NCBI GenBank assembly: GCA_958413765.1
Contig: CATYVH010000001.1
Location: 62,001-126,000 of the forward strand
Reading direction: 5' to 3'
Length of the DNA: 64,000 nucleotides
Source: an uncultured Collinsella sp.
GTDB taxonomy: Bacteria; Actinomycetota; Coriobacteriia; Coriobacteriales; Coriobacteriaceae
The notes under the pieces are model-generated. The model was given only the letters and a program-made list of their open reading frames with translations. It did not search any database and was not told where the DNA came from. The position numbers and the translations under genes are program-made. Position 1 is the first letter of the stretch; each line of letters opens with the position of its first letter. Below, in pieces: positions 8,423-15,910 of this stretch.

Positions 8423-9112
8423 ATGAGCATCTGCATCAAAAATCAGATTCAGAATATGAATATCGTCATCGGCTGCACGGTGGGGTGTCCATATTGCTAT
8501 GCCCGTAACAATGTGAAACGTTGGCATATGATTGACGACTTCGCTGATCCTGCGTTCTTCCCGAGCAAGCTCAAGATGATGGAAAAGAAACGCCCGCAGA
8601 ACTTTCTCCTTACCGGCATGAGCGATCTCTCCGGGTGGAAGCTGGAATGGCGAGACGAGGTATTTGCAAAGATCCATGAGAATCCACAGCATCAGTTCCT
8701 GTTCCTGACCAAGAGACCCGATTTGCTGGATTTAGATACCGACCTGGAAAACGCATGGTTCGGCGTTACGGTGACGAGGAAAGCGGAGCTGTGGCGTATC
8801 GACGCCCTTCGGAAAAACGTCAAAGCAAATCACTTCTTCGTTACTTTTGAGCCGCTATTCGACGATCCCGGTACGGTCGACCTTTCCGGAATCAACTGGA
8901 TCGTCGTCGGTACCATGACCGGGGCGCAGAGCAGGAAGGTTCATACGGAACCGGAGTGGGCATGGTCTTTGACGGACCAGGCGCACGCGCTTGGCATTCC
9001 AATGTTTATGAAGGAAGACCTCGTCTCTGTCATAGGGGACGAAAACATGATTCAGGAATTGCCGGAAGAATTCGAAAGAGTGCTGGAGGTGCAGAGAACA
9101 TGGCGGAAGTGA
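8423..9112 (+). CDS. Radical SAM mobile pair-like protein A
   Basis: A 229-residue radical SAM protein with the cluster motif CTVGCPYC (Cys18, Cys22, Cys25), then a DUF5131/Gp37-like body including FLLTGMSDLSGWKLEWRD and FLFLTKRPD. It matches what I know as protein A of the radical SAM mobile pair, a two-gene cassette moving among gut Firmicutes and other anaerobes whose reaction is unknown. A MarR-type regulator often accompanies the pair, and none is seen here. The gene is clearly lower in G+C than its surroundings. It overlaps gene B by 13 bases. The start is chosen at MSICIKNQ; an alternative Met lies at residue 12. Confidence 0.75.
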   Translation: MSICIKNQIQNMNIVIGCTVGCPYCYARNNVKRWHMIDDFADPAFFPSKLKMMEKKRPQNFLLTGMSDLSGWKLEWRDEVFAKIHENPQHQFLFLTKRPDLLDLDTDLENAWFGVTVTRKAELWRIDALRKNVKANHFFVTFEPLFDDPGTVDLSGINWIVVGTMTGAQSRKVHTEPEWAWSLTDQAHALGIPMFMKEDLVSVIGDENMIQELPEEFERVLEVQRTWRK

Positions 9113-10008
9113 TCGATGGAATCCTCATCAATGAGGTGGAAGCAAAGAACATCATGACCAGGTCCAGCCTGCCGGTAGGCGGCTACTCGGTCAATCCCTA
9201 TGTAGGCTGCACGCATGCCTGCAAGTATTGCTATGCCTCCTTTATGAAGCGCTTTACCGGACACAAGGAGGAATGGGGCACCTTTCTTGATGTGAAGCAT
9301 TGGCCGGAAATCAAGAATCCGAAGAAATACGCTGGACAGCGGGTGGTTATCGGTTCTGTGACGGATGGCTACAATCCACAGGAGGAGCGATTCGGGAATA
9401 CCAGGAAACTCCTGGAGCAGCTGATTGGCAGCGATGCAGATATTCTGATCTGCACAAAGTCCGATCTTGTGGTACGGGATATCGATCTGCTGAAGAGGCT
9501 TGGACGAGTGACCGTTTCATGGTCGATCAACACGCTGGATGAGAACTTCAAGAACGATATGGACTCCGCGTCGAGCATCGAGCGTCGTATCGCTGCTATG
9601 AAGCAGGTGTATGACGAAGGTATCCGTACGGTCTGCTTCGTGTCCCCGGTATTTCCCGGCATCACGGATTTTGAGATGATTTTTGAGCGAGTAAAAGATC
9701 GGTGCGATTTGTTTTGGCTCGAAAATCTCAATCTTCGGGGTGGTTTCAAAAAAGCGATCCTGGATTATATCGCCGAGAAACATCCCAATCTCGTACCGCT
9801 TTACGATGAGATCTATAACAAGCGCAACCGTAGCTATTTTGAAGCGCTTGAAGTAAAAGCCGAGGAAATGGCCAAGAAGTACGATTGCCCCTTTGTGGAC
9901 AACGAAATGCCTTATGGCAGAGTCCCCCAGGGGCATCCGGTGATCGTGGACTACTTCTATCACGAGGAAGTCCGAGGGTCGGATAATAGCGGAAAAAGAA
10001 ATCGTTAA
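9100..10008 (+). CDS. Radical SAM mobile pair-like protein B
   Basis: A 302-residue radical SAM protein, motif CTHACKYC (Cys37, Cys41, Cys44), followed by SVTDGYNPQE and SWSINTLDE segments typical of the SplB-like COG1533 group. ATG at 9100 has GGAGG upstream inside gene A, and the coding overlap implies translational coupling. Function unknown; pairing of two different radical SAM enzymes suggests a two-step or heteromeric modification. Low G+C and codon use unlike the neighbours indicate horizontal acquisition. Confidence 0.75.
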   Translation: MAEVIDGILINEVEAKNIMTRSSLPVGGYSVNPYVGCTHACKYCYASFMKRFTGHKEEWGTFLDVKHWPEIKNPKKYAGQRVVIGSVTDGYNPQEERFGNTRKLLEQLIGSDADILICTKSDLVVRDIDLLKRLGRVTVSWSINTLDENFKNDMDSASSIERRIAAMKQVYDEGIRTVCFVSPVFPGITDFEMIFERVKDRCDLFWLENLNLRGGFKKAILDYIAEKHPNLVPLYDEIYNKRNRSYFEALEVKAEEMAKKYDCPFVDNEMPYGRVPQGHPVIVDYFYHEEVRGSDNSGKRNR

Positions 10009-10235
10009 ACGGAAACCGACGACGATTCGCTCGAGCGATTAGCGTCCACGCGTGGCTTCTGCCGATTGGCGCAACGGGCGACGGATTAAGGGATCGCTCG
10101 GGCGGATGATCCCGCTGCAGTACAGGCGGTCGCTCAATTTAGCGGCATGAGCGTTTTCGCACGGAAAACCAGTATCCCCTGTGCCGAGTTTAATCGTAGC
10201 GAATACAATGGGCACTGAGCATCAATCGAAAGTAG
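10009..10235. other. Spacer between radical SAM pair and sirtuin remnant
   Basis: No gene supported. The far end contains an in-frame GTG (10181) giving MPSLIVANT, which resembles the MPSL start of sirtuin 3. This may be chance or a scar. No inverted repeats of an insertion sequence are visible at either boundary. Confidence 0.5.
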
Positions 10236-10856
10236 TCAAGAGCCTTTTCGACGGCTTCTACCACCTCTACCCCAGCCTCGAGCAGCAGTGGGCATACTAT
10301 GCGCGATACATCGACTTCATGCTGCGCGAGCTGGCCTCGCAGCCCTATCTCGACCTACGGTCCCTCATCGGCCATAAGGACTACTTCATCCTGAGCACCA
10401 ATGTGGACACCCAGGCCGAGAAGACGTTTCCCGACGAGAGAACCTGTAACTATCAGGGAAGCTTCGCGCACCTTCAGTGCAAGCAGCCATGCTGTGACGA
10501 GCTCTTCGACGCGAGCCCCTACGTCGAGCGCATGCTCGCGGGCATGGCGGGGTTCGAGGTCCTCAGCGAGGATGTCCCCCGATGCCCGCACTGCGGCTGG
10601 CAGCTTGTGCCGTGGGTGCGCGACGACACGTTTCTGCAGGGTGCGGCCTGGCGCGAGAGCCTCGGACGATACGAGCGCTTCGTGCGCGAGCGCAGCGATC
10701 GCCGCGTGCTGTTGCTGGAGCTCGGCGTGGGCGAGATGACCCCCGGCATCATCACGCTCCCGTTCTGGAGCATGACCGCGAAGCTGCCGGATGCGCACCT
10801 TTTGAGCGTAAACATCTCGGGCGGCTCGGCTCCGTTGCAGCTTGGAAGCAAGGCAG
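10236..10856 (+). repeat. 621-bp direct repeat, copy 2
   Basis: Partner of 6759-7379. Recombination between the two would delete or duplicate 3477 bases containing TetR-B and the radical SAM pair. Confidence 0.9.
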
Positions 10857-10918
10857 AGGCGATTCAGGCAGATTTGGGCGCGCTGCTCTCGGCGGCGCGG
10901 ACGGGCGACGGTGCTTAA
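10236..10918 (+). pseudogene. 3' remnant of a second sirtuin-3 gene
   Basis: Encodes residues about 58-282 of sirtuin 3 and lacks the NAD-binding loop. The frame can be opened from GTG 10181 with an unrelated 18-20 residue lead. Most of it is a perfect copy of the gene at 6590-7438, and only the last 60 bases diverge. Without the Rossmann glycine loop it should be inactive as an NAD enzyme. Confidence 0.8.
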
Positions 10919-11679
10919 GCCTCCTTGTTGGTCGCTTTAAGGTATGCATCGTCGCCCACGGGCTCCAGCCACTCGTTGGAGGTCTCCTCGCCCGGAACCT
11001 CCAACGCGAGATGCGAGAACCAGCTGTCGGGCGCGGCGCCGTGCCAGTGCTTCACCCCCGGGGCGATGTTGACCACGTCGCCGGGGCGCAGCTCCTGTGC
11101 CGGCTTTCCCCACTCCTGGTAAAACCCTCGACCAGCCACGCAGACGAGGATCTGCCCACCGCCGCTTTTGGCGTGATGGACGTGCCAGTTGTTGCGGCAG
11201 CCGGGCTCGAACGTCACGTTGTGGACACCGACCTGCTCGGTGGAAAGGGGCGCGAGGTAGCTTTGCCCGATAAAGTGCTTCGCGAAGGCGTCGTTGGGGG
11301 CACCGATGGGGAAAACCATCTCGTTTTGGTGCTGAGCCCTTGCGTCGGCGGCATCGTCGGCCGCCCAGACCTCCTTCGCCATGCGGAAGGCAGCCCACGC
11401 CTTGGGCCAACCCGCATAAAACGCCGCGTGCGTAAGGATTTCCGCTATCTCCGTCCTGGTCACTCCATTGTTCTTTGCGGACATCAGGTGATATTTGAAC
11501 GAAGAGTCCGTCAGCCCCTGCGACATCAGGGCAACCACCGTCACCACGCTGCGGTCGCGCAGGGAGAGCTCACTCTCTCGGCTCCACACCTCGCCGAACA
11601 GCACGTCGTCGTTGAGCTGTGCGAATTTGGGAGCGAACTCCCCCAGGGCGTCTCTGCCTGCCGTCTGTTTAACTGCCAT
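10915..11679 (-). CDS. Carboxymuconolactone decarboxylase-like / cupin fusion protein
   Basis: A 254-residue two-domain protein. Residues 1-115 are a CMD/AhpD-like helical domain (SLRDRSVVTVVALMSQGLTDSSFKYHL...GVTRTEIAEILTHAAFYAGWPKAW). Residues about 140-245 are a cupin with metal-binding histidines (NNWHVHHAKSGGGQILVCVAGRG, later GVKHWHGA). Such fusions are common next to flavodoxins and MerR regulators in anaerobes, and the substrate is unknown. The start at 11679 has AGGAGG 9 bases upstream; the longer frame lacks one. It ends on the sirtuin remnant by a 4-base tail overlap. The next gene upstream on the same strand is a flavin reductase, so the two probably form an operon. Confidence 0.85.
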   Translation of the reverse strand: MAVKQTAGRDALGEFAPKFAQLNDDVLFGEVWSRESELSLRDRSVVTVVALMSQGLTDSSFKYHLMSAKNNGVTRTEIAEILTHAAFYAGWPKAWAAFRMAKEVWAADDAADARAQHQNEMVFPIGAPNDAFAKHFIGQSYLAPLSTEQVGVHNVTFEPGCRNNWHVHHAKSGGGQILVCVAGRGFYQEWGKPAQELRPGDVVNIAPGVKHWHGAAPDSWFSHLALEVPGEETSNEWLEPVGDDAYLKATNKEA

Positions 11680-11742
11680 GATCGATTTCCTCCTGTCGAT
11701 AGTTTTGGCACAAATCTGTTTCCGCGCGGCCAAACAGCCCGG

Positions 11743-12282
11743 CTAGATTCCCATGCCCATTCGCCGCGCCTGCTCCAGAGCGGGATGCCCGGCGATTTCG
11801 CCCACGCCGTTCACGCCGCCGGCGAAAACCGTTCCAGCGAGCGTGCAGCGGGAGAAACAGTCAACCCATCCCTGCATCGCCTTTTTCGCCCCGTCGAAGG
11901 TCGAGCGCCCGTTCTCCGCCGCCGTCGCCAACAGATATGCCTCGGTGAATGCATAATCGGAGCCAAAAAGCGGGTTAGCGCGGTCCAGCATGGTTTTGAG
12001 CTGGCCGCAGACGCTGTAGTAGTAGACGGGCGTTGCAAACACCAGCACATCCGCATCGTGCATTTTGGCGGCAATTTCCACGGCATCGTCTTGGATGACG
12101 CAACGCCCCAACTTTAAGCAGGCAAGGCAGCCCCTGCAGAAGCCCATTTGCTTCTCGCGCAGACGCACGGTCTCAACGCTGTGACCTGCCTCCCGCGCGC
12201 CGTTGGCGAAAGCCTCCGCCAGCGTCTCGGAATTGCCATTCTTTCGTGGACTTGAAGAAACTATCAAAACCGTTTTGCCCAT
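11743..12282 (-). CDS. Flavodoxin-fold NAD(P)H oxidoreductase (iron-sulfur flavoprotein type)
   Basis: A 179-residue protein with the FMN loop SSSPRKNGNSET (about residues 8-19), the cysteine set GFCRGCLACLKLGRC (about 49-63) and ATPVYYYSVCGQLKTMLDR. Together these match the iron-sulfur flavoprotein / multimeric flavodoxin family. Start 12282 (MGKTVLIV) is preceded by AAGGGG; an upstream extension is possible but has weaker support. It is divergent from a MerR regulator with a dyad promoter in between, and probably transcribed together with the decarboxylase-cupin gene. Confidence 0.85.
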   Translation of the reverse strand: MGKTVLIVSSSPRKNGNSETLAEAFANGAREAGHSVETVRLREKQMGFCRGCLACLKLGRCVIQDDAVEIAAKMHDADVLVFATPVYYYSVCGQLKTMLDRANPLFGSDYAFTEAYLLATAAENGRSTFDGAKKAMQGWVDCFSRCTLAGTVFAGGVNGVGEIAGHPALEQARRMGMGI

Positions 12283-12330
12283 TACGGAATACCCCTTGCG
12301 CTCCCGATTTACATTGACGAGAATGAAGGT

Positions 12331-12356
12331 AATACCTAAACCTGACTTTAGGTCAA
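12331..12356 (-). promoter_or_regulatory. MerR-type promoter with dyad operator
   Basis: On the minus strand TTGACC (-35, 12351-12356) is followed 19 bases later by TACCTT. Inside this over-long spacer lies a perfect dyad, CCTAAA (12335-12340) / TTTAGG (12347-12352). A 19-base spacer spanned by a dyad is the hallmark of MerR-activated promoters. It would drive the flavin reductase and the decarboxylase-cupin gene. Confidence 0.7.
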
Positions 12357-12387
12357 GGAATGAATTCGACATTGTTTCGGAGGAGCC

Positions 12388-12828
12388 ATGTACACAATCG
12401 GACAGGTGGCGGAAATGTTCGGTTTGCCCGCTTCAACGCTGCGATATTACGACAAGCAGGGATTGTTCCCGGGGCTGGAGCGGGCATCCGGCATTCGCCG
12501 ATTCAGCGATACGGAACTCGAAGCGCTTCGGGTCATCGAATGCCTAAAGAAGGCTGGAATGGAGATCAAGGACATCCGGCTGTTCATGGAATGGTGCGCA
12601 GAGGGTCCCTCAACATACCCCAAACGCAAGGCCATGTTCGAGGAGCGCAAGGCCCACATGGAGTCGGAGATCGTGAACATGAACCGCGCGCTCGACATGC
12701 TGAAGTTCAAATGCTGGTACTACGAGCAGGCAATCCAAGATGGCAACGAGGATAGAGTGAAGGCGCTGATTCCCGATAATTTGCCAGAAGAAATCAAAGA
12801 TACCTACGATAACGCCCACACTCAATAA
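12388..12828 (+). CDS. MerR-family transcriptional activator
   Basis: A 146-residue regulator with the winged helix MYTIGQVAEMFGLPASTLRYYDKQGLFP at the N-terminus and a long dimerisation helix (about residues 75-120, KRKAMFEERKAHMESEIVNMNRALDMLKFKCWYYE). There is no metal-binding Cys cluster of the MerR/ZntR kind, so it more likely senses an organic or redox signal. GGAGG precedes the ATG. It faces the flavin reductase and its dyad promoter, its most likely target. Confidence 0.9.
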   Translation: MYTIGQVAEMFGLPASTLRYYDKQGLFPGLERASGIRRFSDTELEALRVIECLKKAGMEIKDIRLFMEWCAEGPSTYPKRKAMFEERKAHMESEIVNMNRALDMLKFKCWYYEQAIQDGNEDRVKALIPDNLPEEIKDTYDNAHTQ

Positions 12829-12868
12829 TGCCGCCCGATGCTCAAGGGGCTTTGGCAAGGAGTCGTTT

Positions 12869-13037
12869 TAGGCAGATATGCAAAAAGATAGCCTCCGAAC
12901 CAGAGGGTCCGGAGGCTTTTATTCCCGTTATTTCGCTGGTGGCTTTACTCTATGGCGGCGCCGAAACAGCATCAGGCGGTACTCGACGGTATCAAAACGC
13001 GAGTTCAAAAGCCAGTTCCCGCTATTCCCGCTCAGTG
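12869..13037. repeat. Displaced guaA 3' end and terminator (possible island boundary)
   Basis: About 83% identical by eye to 22692-22861 over some 165 bases, in direct orientation. At its right end, CTATTCCCGCTCAG corresponds to the reverse complement of the last codons of guaA (CTATTCCCACTCAA at 22845). It looks like the original gene end left behind when an element integrated at guaA. Confidence 0.65.
12891..12920. terminator. Hairpin after MerR gene
   Basis: GCCTCCGAAC (12891-12900) pairs with GTCCGGAGGC (12907-12916) with one mismatch, and TTTT follows on the plus strand. On the minus strand T-rich sequence also follows, as for the guaA terminator copy at 22714. Confidence 0.75.
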
Positions 13038-13535
13038 ACTAATCCAGGCCGAGTGTTGTCGATGCGTGTCGCGTCGTACCGCCTAAGGGCCAATTCGTGC
13101 GCAATTTGGGCGAATCAGGCCCTTAATTCGCGATTTTGTGAATGACTCAATTGATTCGCAAAACCGCAGGTCGCCTTTTTAATCACTCCCTAGTTTCCGC
13201 CGGGGTTCGTAGCGGGTGGCGTGAAAAGGGGTGATTCAAAGGGTCGGAGAGATGTCTATAGCGCAATCTTCTGGTATTGGCGCAGTGAGGGACTTCTCAC
13301 CTCCATCAGTCCAAATCGTCAAGCTCCGAAAGACGTCGAGCTAGAGAAAAGGACCTATTTCCCGTCATGGATTGGGTTTACCTGCATGACTAGAGCCCTG
13401 GTGTAATTGGCTGGATCACCGTTCCGGGAACCGGTATCGACCTACCTGTCCGCCAAGCTCCTTCTTCAGCTCCAGCTTAGTATCTGACTCACACCGTTAT
13501 AAGCAAAACCGAAGAGATGCGTCTTGGCCAAGAAA
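13038..13535. other. Gene-free left end of island
   Basis: About 500 bases with no supported gene; a 61-codon open frame at 13221-13406 has no ribosome site and no recognisable features. There is an imperfect inverted repeat: GCGATTTTGTGAAT, then about 10 bases, then ATTCGCAAAACCGC (about 13130-13168, 12 of 14 positions pairing), which could be a recombinase site. Otherwise nothing recognised. Confidence 0.4.
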
Positions 13536-13554
13536 TAAGGTTAGCCTTATCTTA
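13536..13554 (+). promoter_or_regulatory. DtxR/IdeR-type metal box before methyltransferase operon
   Basis: TAAGGTTAGCCTTATCTTA matches the DtxR consensus TWAGGTTAGSCTWACCTWA at 18 of 19 positions. A -10-like TATAGT is at 13572-13577, so the box overlaps the -35 zone and bound regulator would repress. A perfect stem, AGTTAGA/TCTAACT (13575-13581 and 13586-13592), follows in the presumed leader. Confidence 0.7.
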
Positions 13555-13610
13555 CTGCATGATTCGTGTGTTATAGTTAGATTGCTCTAACTGTTTGGGG
13601 GGCGATAGCC

Positions 13611-14240
13611 ATGCACGAACGCAAGGGCTTCTGGGACAAGAATGCCGGTCGGTACGACCGTTTCATGCGAAAGGACCGGGCGGCGTATGAGAAGATGTAT
13701 GAGCTGATCAGGCCGGTGGTGAAAGCAAAAACCGTACTGGAGGTTGCCACCGGCACGGGGCTTATCGCAAAGAGCATCGTGGATGCGGCGGTGCACATCG
13801 AGGCTACGGACGCTTCTGCACAGATGATCCTTGAAGCAAAGCGGGACAATCAATCCGCAAAGCTGCACTTTTCCGTACAAGATATGTTCCGCCTGCCCTA
13901 TGCACAGAAGTCCTTCGAAGTGGTGATCGCGTCCAACGCGCTTCACATAGTGCCGCATCCGGAAAAGGCACTGCAAGAAATCAGGCGGGTACTGAAGGAC
14001 GACGGCGTGCTCATCGCGCCAACCTTCACCCACGCGGGGAACTCGGTTTCCGGCAAGGCAAAAGCCTTTTTCATGAGTATGGCGGGATTCCCCCTCCACA
14101 GCAGGTGGACAAGCGAGGAATACCTGCGTTTCCTGCGTCAAAACGGCTGGGCGGTGCAGAAAAGCGCGGTGCTGAAGGCCTCGTTCCCATTGACCTATGC
14201 GGAATGCACGAAATCGGAGGGGCCAGATGTCGTTCTTTGA
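13611..14240 (+). CDS. Class I SAM-dependent methyltransferase 1
   Basis: A 209-residue UbiE/Methyltransf_11-type enzyme. Motif I is VLEVATGTGLIAKSI (about residues 43-57), the acidic ribose-binding residue is in IEATDAS (about 64-70), and motif III/IV is FEVVIASNALHIVPHP (about 103-118). A G-rich ribosome site precedes the ATG. It is first in a three-methyltransferase operon and overlaps the next gene by 14 bases. The upstream DtxR-type box suggests expression on iron or manganese limitation. Substrate unknown. Codon use and lower G+C suggest transfer from a Firmicute. Confidence 0.85.
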   Translation: MHERKGFWDKNAGRYDRFMRKDRAAYEKMYELIRPVVKAKTVLEVATGTGLIAKSIVDAAVHIEATDASAQMILEAKRDNQSAKLHFSVQDMFRLPYAQKSFEVVIASNALHIVPHPEKALQEIRRVLKDDGVLIAPTFTHAGNSVSGKAKAFFMSMAGFPLHSRWTSEEYLRFLRQNGWAVQKSAVLKASFPLTYAECTKSEGPDVVL

Positions 14241-14832
14241 AAACACCCGCAAGCCCGTGGGCCTCGGCGGAAAACTTATGGTTGCCATGATGAATCTGGG
14301 CCACAGCCCTGTGGCGCGGTGGGGACTTCGATTTCTACGACTTGCGCCAAATGCCAAGGTGCTGGATTGCGGCTGCGGCGGCGGGGCGAACATAAAACGG
14401 CTGCTGAAAAAATGCCCGCATGGCGTCGTCAAGGGCGTCGACTATTCGCCCGTCAGCGTGGAGAAGACTAGAAAGCTCAACCGAATTGCAATTCAGGAGG
14501 GGCGTTGCGCCGTTCTGCAAGGCAGTGTGGCGGATATGGTGTTTGAGGATAGCTACTTCGATGCCGCCACGGCCTTTGAGACCGTCTATTTTTGGCCTGA
14601 TTTGCCCCGATGCTTCCGTGAGGTCTGGCGGACGCTGAAGCCAGGCGGGACAATTCTTATCTGCAACGAGAGCAATGGCGATACGGACAAGGACGAGAGG
14701 TGGACGCAGATCATCGGCGGCATGACCATCTACAAGGACATTGAATTAAAGGCATGTCTGGAGCAGGCGGGTTTTCACGAGGTGCAGATACACAAAAAGA
14801 AAAAGTGGCTCTGCGTCACGGCGCGGAAGTAG
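14227..14832 (+). CDS. Class I SAM-dependent methyltransferase 2
   Basis: A 201-residue methyltransferase starting at MSFFENTRKP, with GGAGGGG 5-11 bases upstream, inside the end of methyltransferase 1. Motif I is VLDCGCGGGANIKRLL (about residues 44-59), GVDYSPVSVEK (about 69-79) is the acidic loop, and AATAFETVYFWPDLPRCFREVWRTLKPGG is the post-motif region. An upstream in-frame ATG at 14197 is less likely. Substrate unknown. A hydrophobic stretch in another frame just after its stop (about 14850-14936) could be a tiny membrane peptide but has no convincing start. Confidence 0.85.
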   Translation: MSFFENTRKPVGLGGKLMVAMMNLGHSPVARWGLRFLRLAPNAKVLDCGCGGGANIKRLLKKCPHGVVKGVDYSPVSVEKTRKLNRIAIQEGRCAVLQGSVADMVFEDSYFDAATAFETVYFWPDLPRCFREVWRTLKPGGTILICNESNGDTDKDERWTQIIGGMTIYKDIELKACLEQAGFHEVQIHKKKKWLCVTARK

Positions 14833-14947
14833 GGGTATCAAGCACGGGCATTTTTGCATCCATCCTGCACATGGCGATAGGCATGACGGTCATAGCGGCT
14901 ATGCTGGCGGCAATTATGACAGTTTTTATTCACTGAGGAAGAAACCT

Positions 14948-15778
14948 ATGAAATGTAAAATTGAGAAAAACACCGTGCAGGAGACGCTGATCCTCCCGCT
15001 GTATTCCCGGAAGCTGTGTACGGAGTTGTACCCGAACCTTTACAGGGATGAAACAGCGGTTCGTCTGCTCGACCAGATCGACTACGACTTTTCAGAGGCA
15101 GAGAAAAACTCCCGCAGCCTGATACAGCGCTTTGGTGCGCTGGAGGTGGCCACACGGCAGAGTGATCTTGCTTTCGAGGTGCGGGATTACCTGAAAGGCC
15201 ACCCCAATGCGGCGGTGGTCAATCTGGGCTGCGGGCTGGACAACACCGGCAGAACCTGCGACAACGGTAGATGCAAGATCTACAATCTGGACTTCCCGGA
15301 TGTGATTGCCTTGCGGCAGCAGCTACTGCCCGCCGGGGATCGAGAACAAAATATCCCCTGCGACCTGAAAGACACTGCATGGTTTAGCAAAATCGATGCC
15401 TCCCGCGGGGCGGTGTTCTTTGCCTCCGGGGTGTTCTATTACTTTCTGACCCAGCAGGTCCGGGAACTGGTGCGGGGGATGGCGGACGCTTTCCCCGGCA
15501 GTGTGCTGGTCTTTGATGCTGCCAATCGGACGGCGGTAAAGATGATCGCAAAAACATGGCTTAAGACTGCAAAAATCAAGGATGTGGGGGCATATTTTGC
15601 GGTTTCGGATGCCGCCAAGGAAATCGGCACGTGGGACAGCCGTCTGCAGGTCACAAGTCGCGGCTATATGCTGGGCTACAACGATTTGAGAGACTCTTCT
15701 GTCAGCTGCTTTTTCCGGTTTCTCGCAAGGGTCGGTGACAACGGGATGAAAATGCAAATCGTGAAAATAAGATTTTGA
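14948..15778 (+). CDS. Class I SAM-dependent methyltransferase 3 (LCM/PpmP-like)
   Basis: A 276-residue enzyme of the leucine carboxyl methyltransferase / polyketide O-methyltransferase group (COG3315-like). ETLILPLYSRKLCTELYPNLYRDETA is the typical N-terminus, VVNLGCGLDNTGRTCDNG (about residues 90-107) the SAM-binding motif, YNLDFPDVI the acidic loop and FFASGVFYYFL a later motif. The family often O-methylates carboxylates or polyketide-like acids. It has GAGGAAG before the ATG and closes the methyltransferase trio, with a strong hairpin 90 bases downstream. Its TGA is followed by 41 further open codons (see findings). Confidence 0.85.
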   Translation: MKCKIEKNTVQETLILPLYSRKLCTELYPNLYRDETAVRLLDQIDYDFSEAEKNSRSLIQRFGALEVATRQSDLAFEVRDYLKGHPNAAVVNLGCGLDNTGRTCDNGRCKIYNLDFPDVIALRQQLLPAGDREQNIPCDLKDTAWFSKIDASRGAVFFASGVFYYFLTQQVRELVRGMADAFPGSVLVFDAANRTAVKMIAKTWLKTAKIKDVGAYFAVSDAAKEIGTWDSRLQVTSRGYMLGYNDLRDSSVSCFFRFLARVGDNGMKMQIVKIRF

Positions 15779-15865
15779 GAGGCGAAAACGAAGCGCATTC
15801 ACTTTGACGTCGAAGAAGACGGCTTTTACGGCGCATATTGGGCGTGCAAGGACACACATACAGCA

Positions 15866-15897
15866 GCGGGCACGGATTCGATTGAAACCGTGCCCGC
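15866..15897 (+). terminator. Terminator of methyltransferase operon
   Basis: GCGGGCACGG (15866-15875) and CCGTGCCCGC (15888-15897) form a perfect 10-bp stem with a 12-base loop, followed by AT-rich sequence. Confidence 0.75.
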
Positions 15898-15910
15898 TAT
15901 CTGATACTAA

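Noticed and set aside
10582..12117. 511-codon open frame on the plus strand across the decarboxylase and flavin reductase genes
   Set aside because: It crosses two clearly coding minus-strand genes and a third pseudogene, with no coherent domain.
13221..13406. 61-codon open frame in the island left end
   Set aside because: No ribosome site, no start context, no recognisable sequence.
14754..14936. Possible small membrane protein after methyltransferase 2
   Set aside because: The hydrophobic end is attractive, but most of the frame overlaps methyltransferase 2 and the non-overlapping part has no start with a ribosome site.
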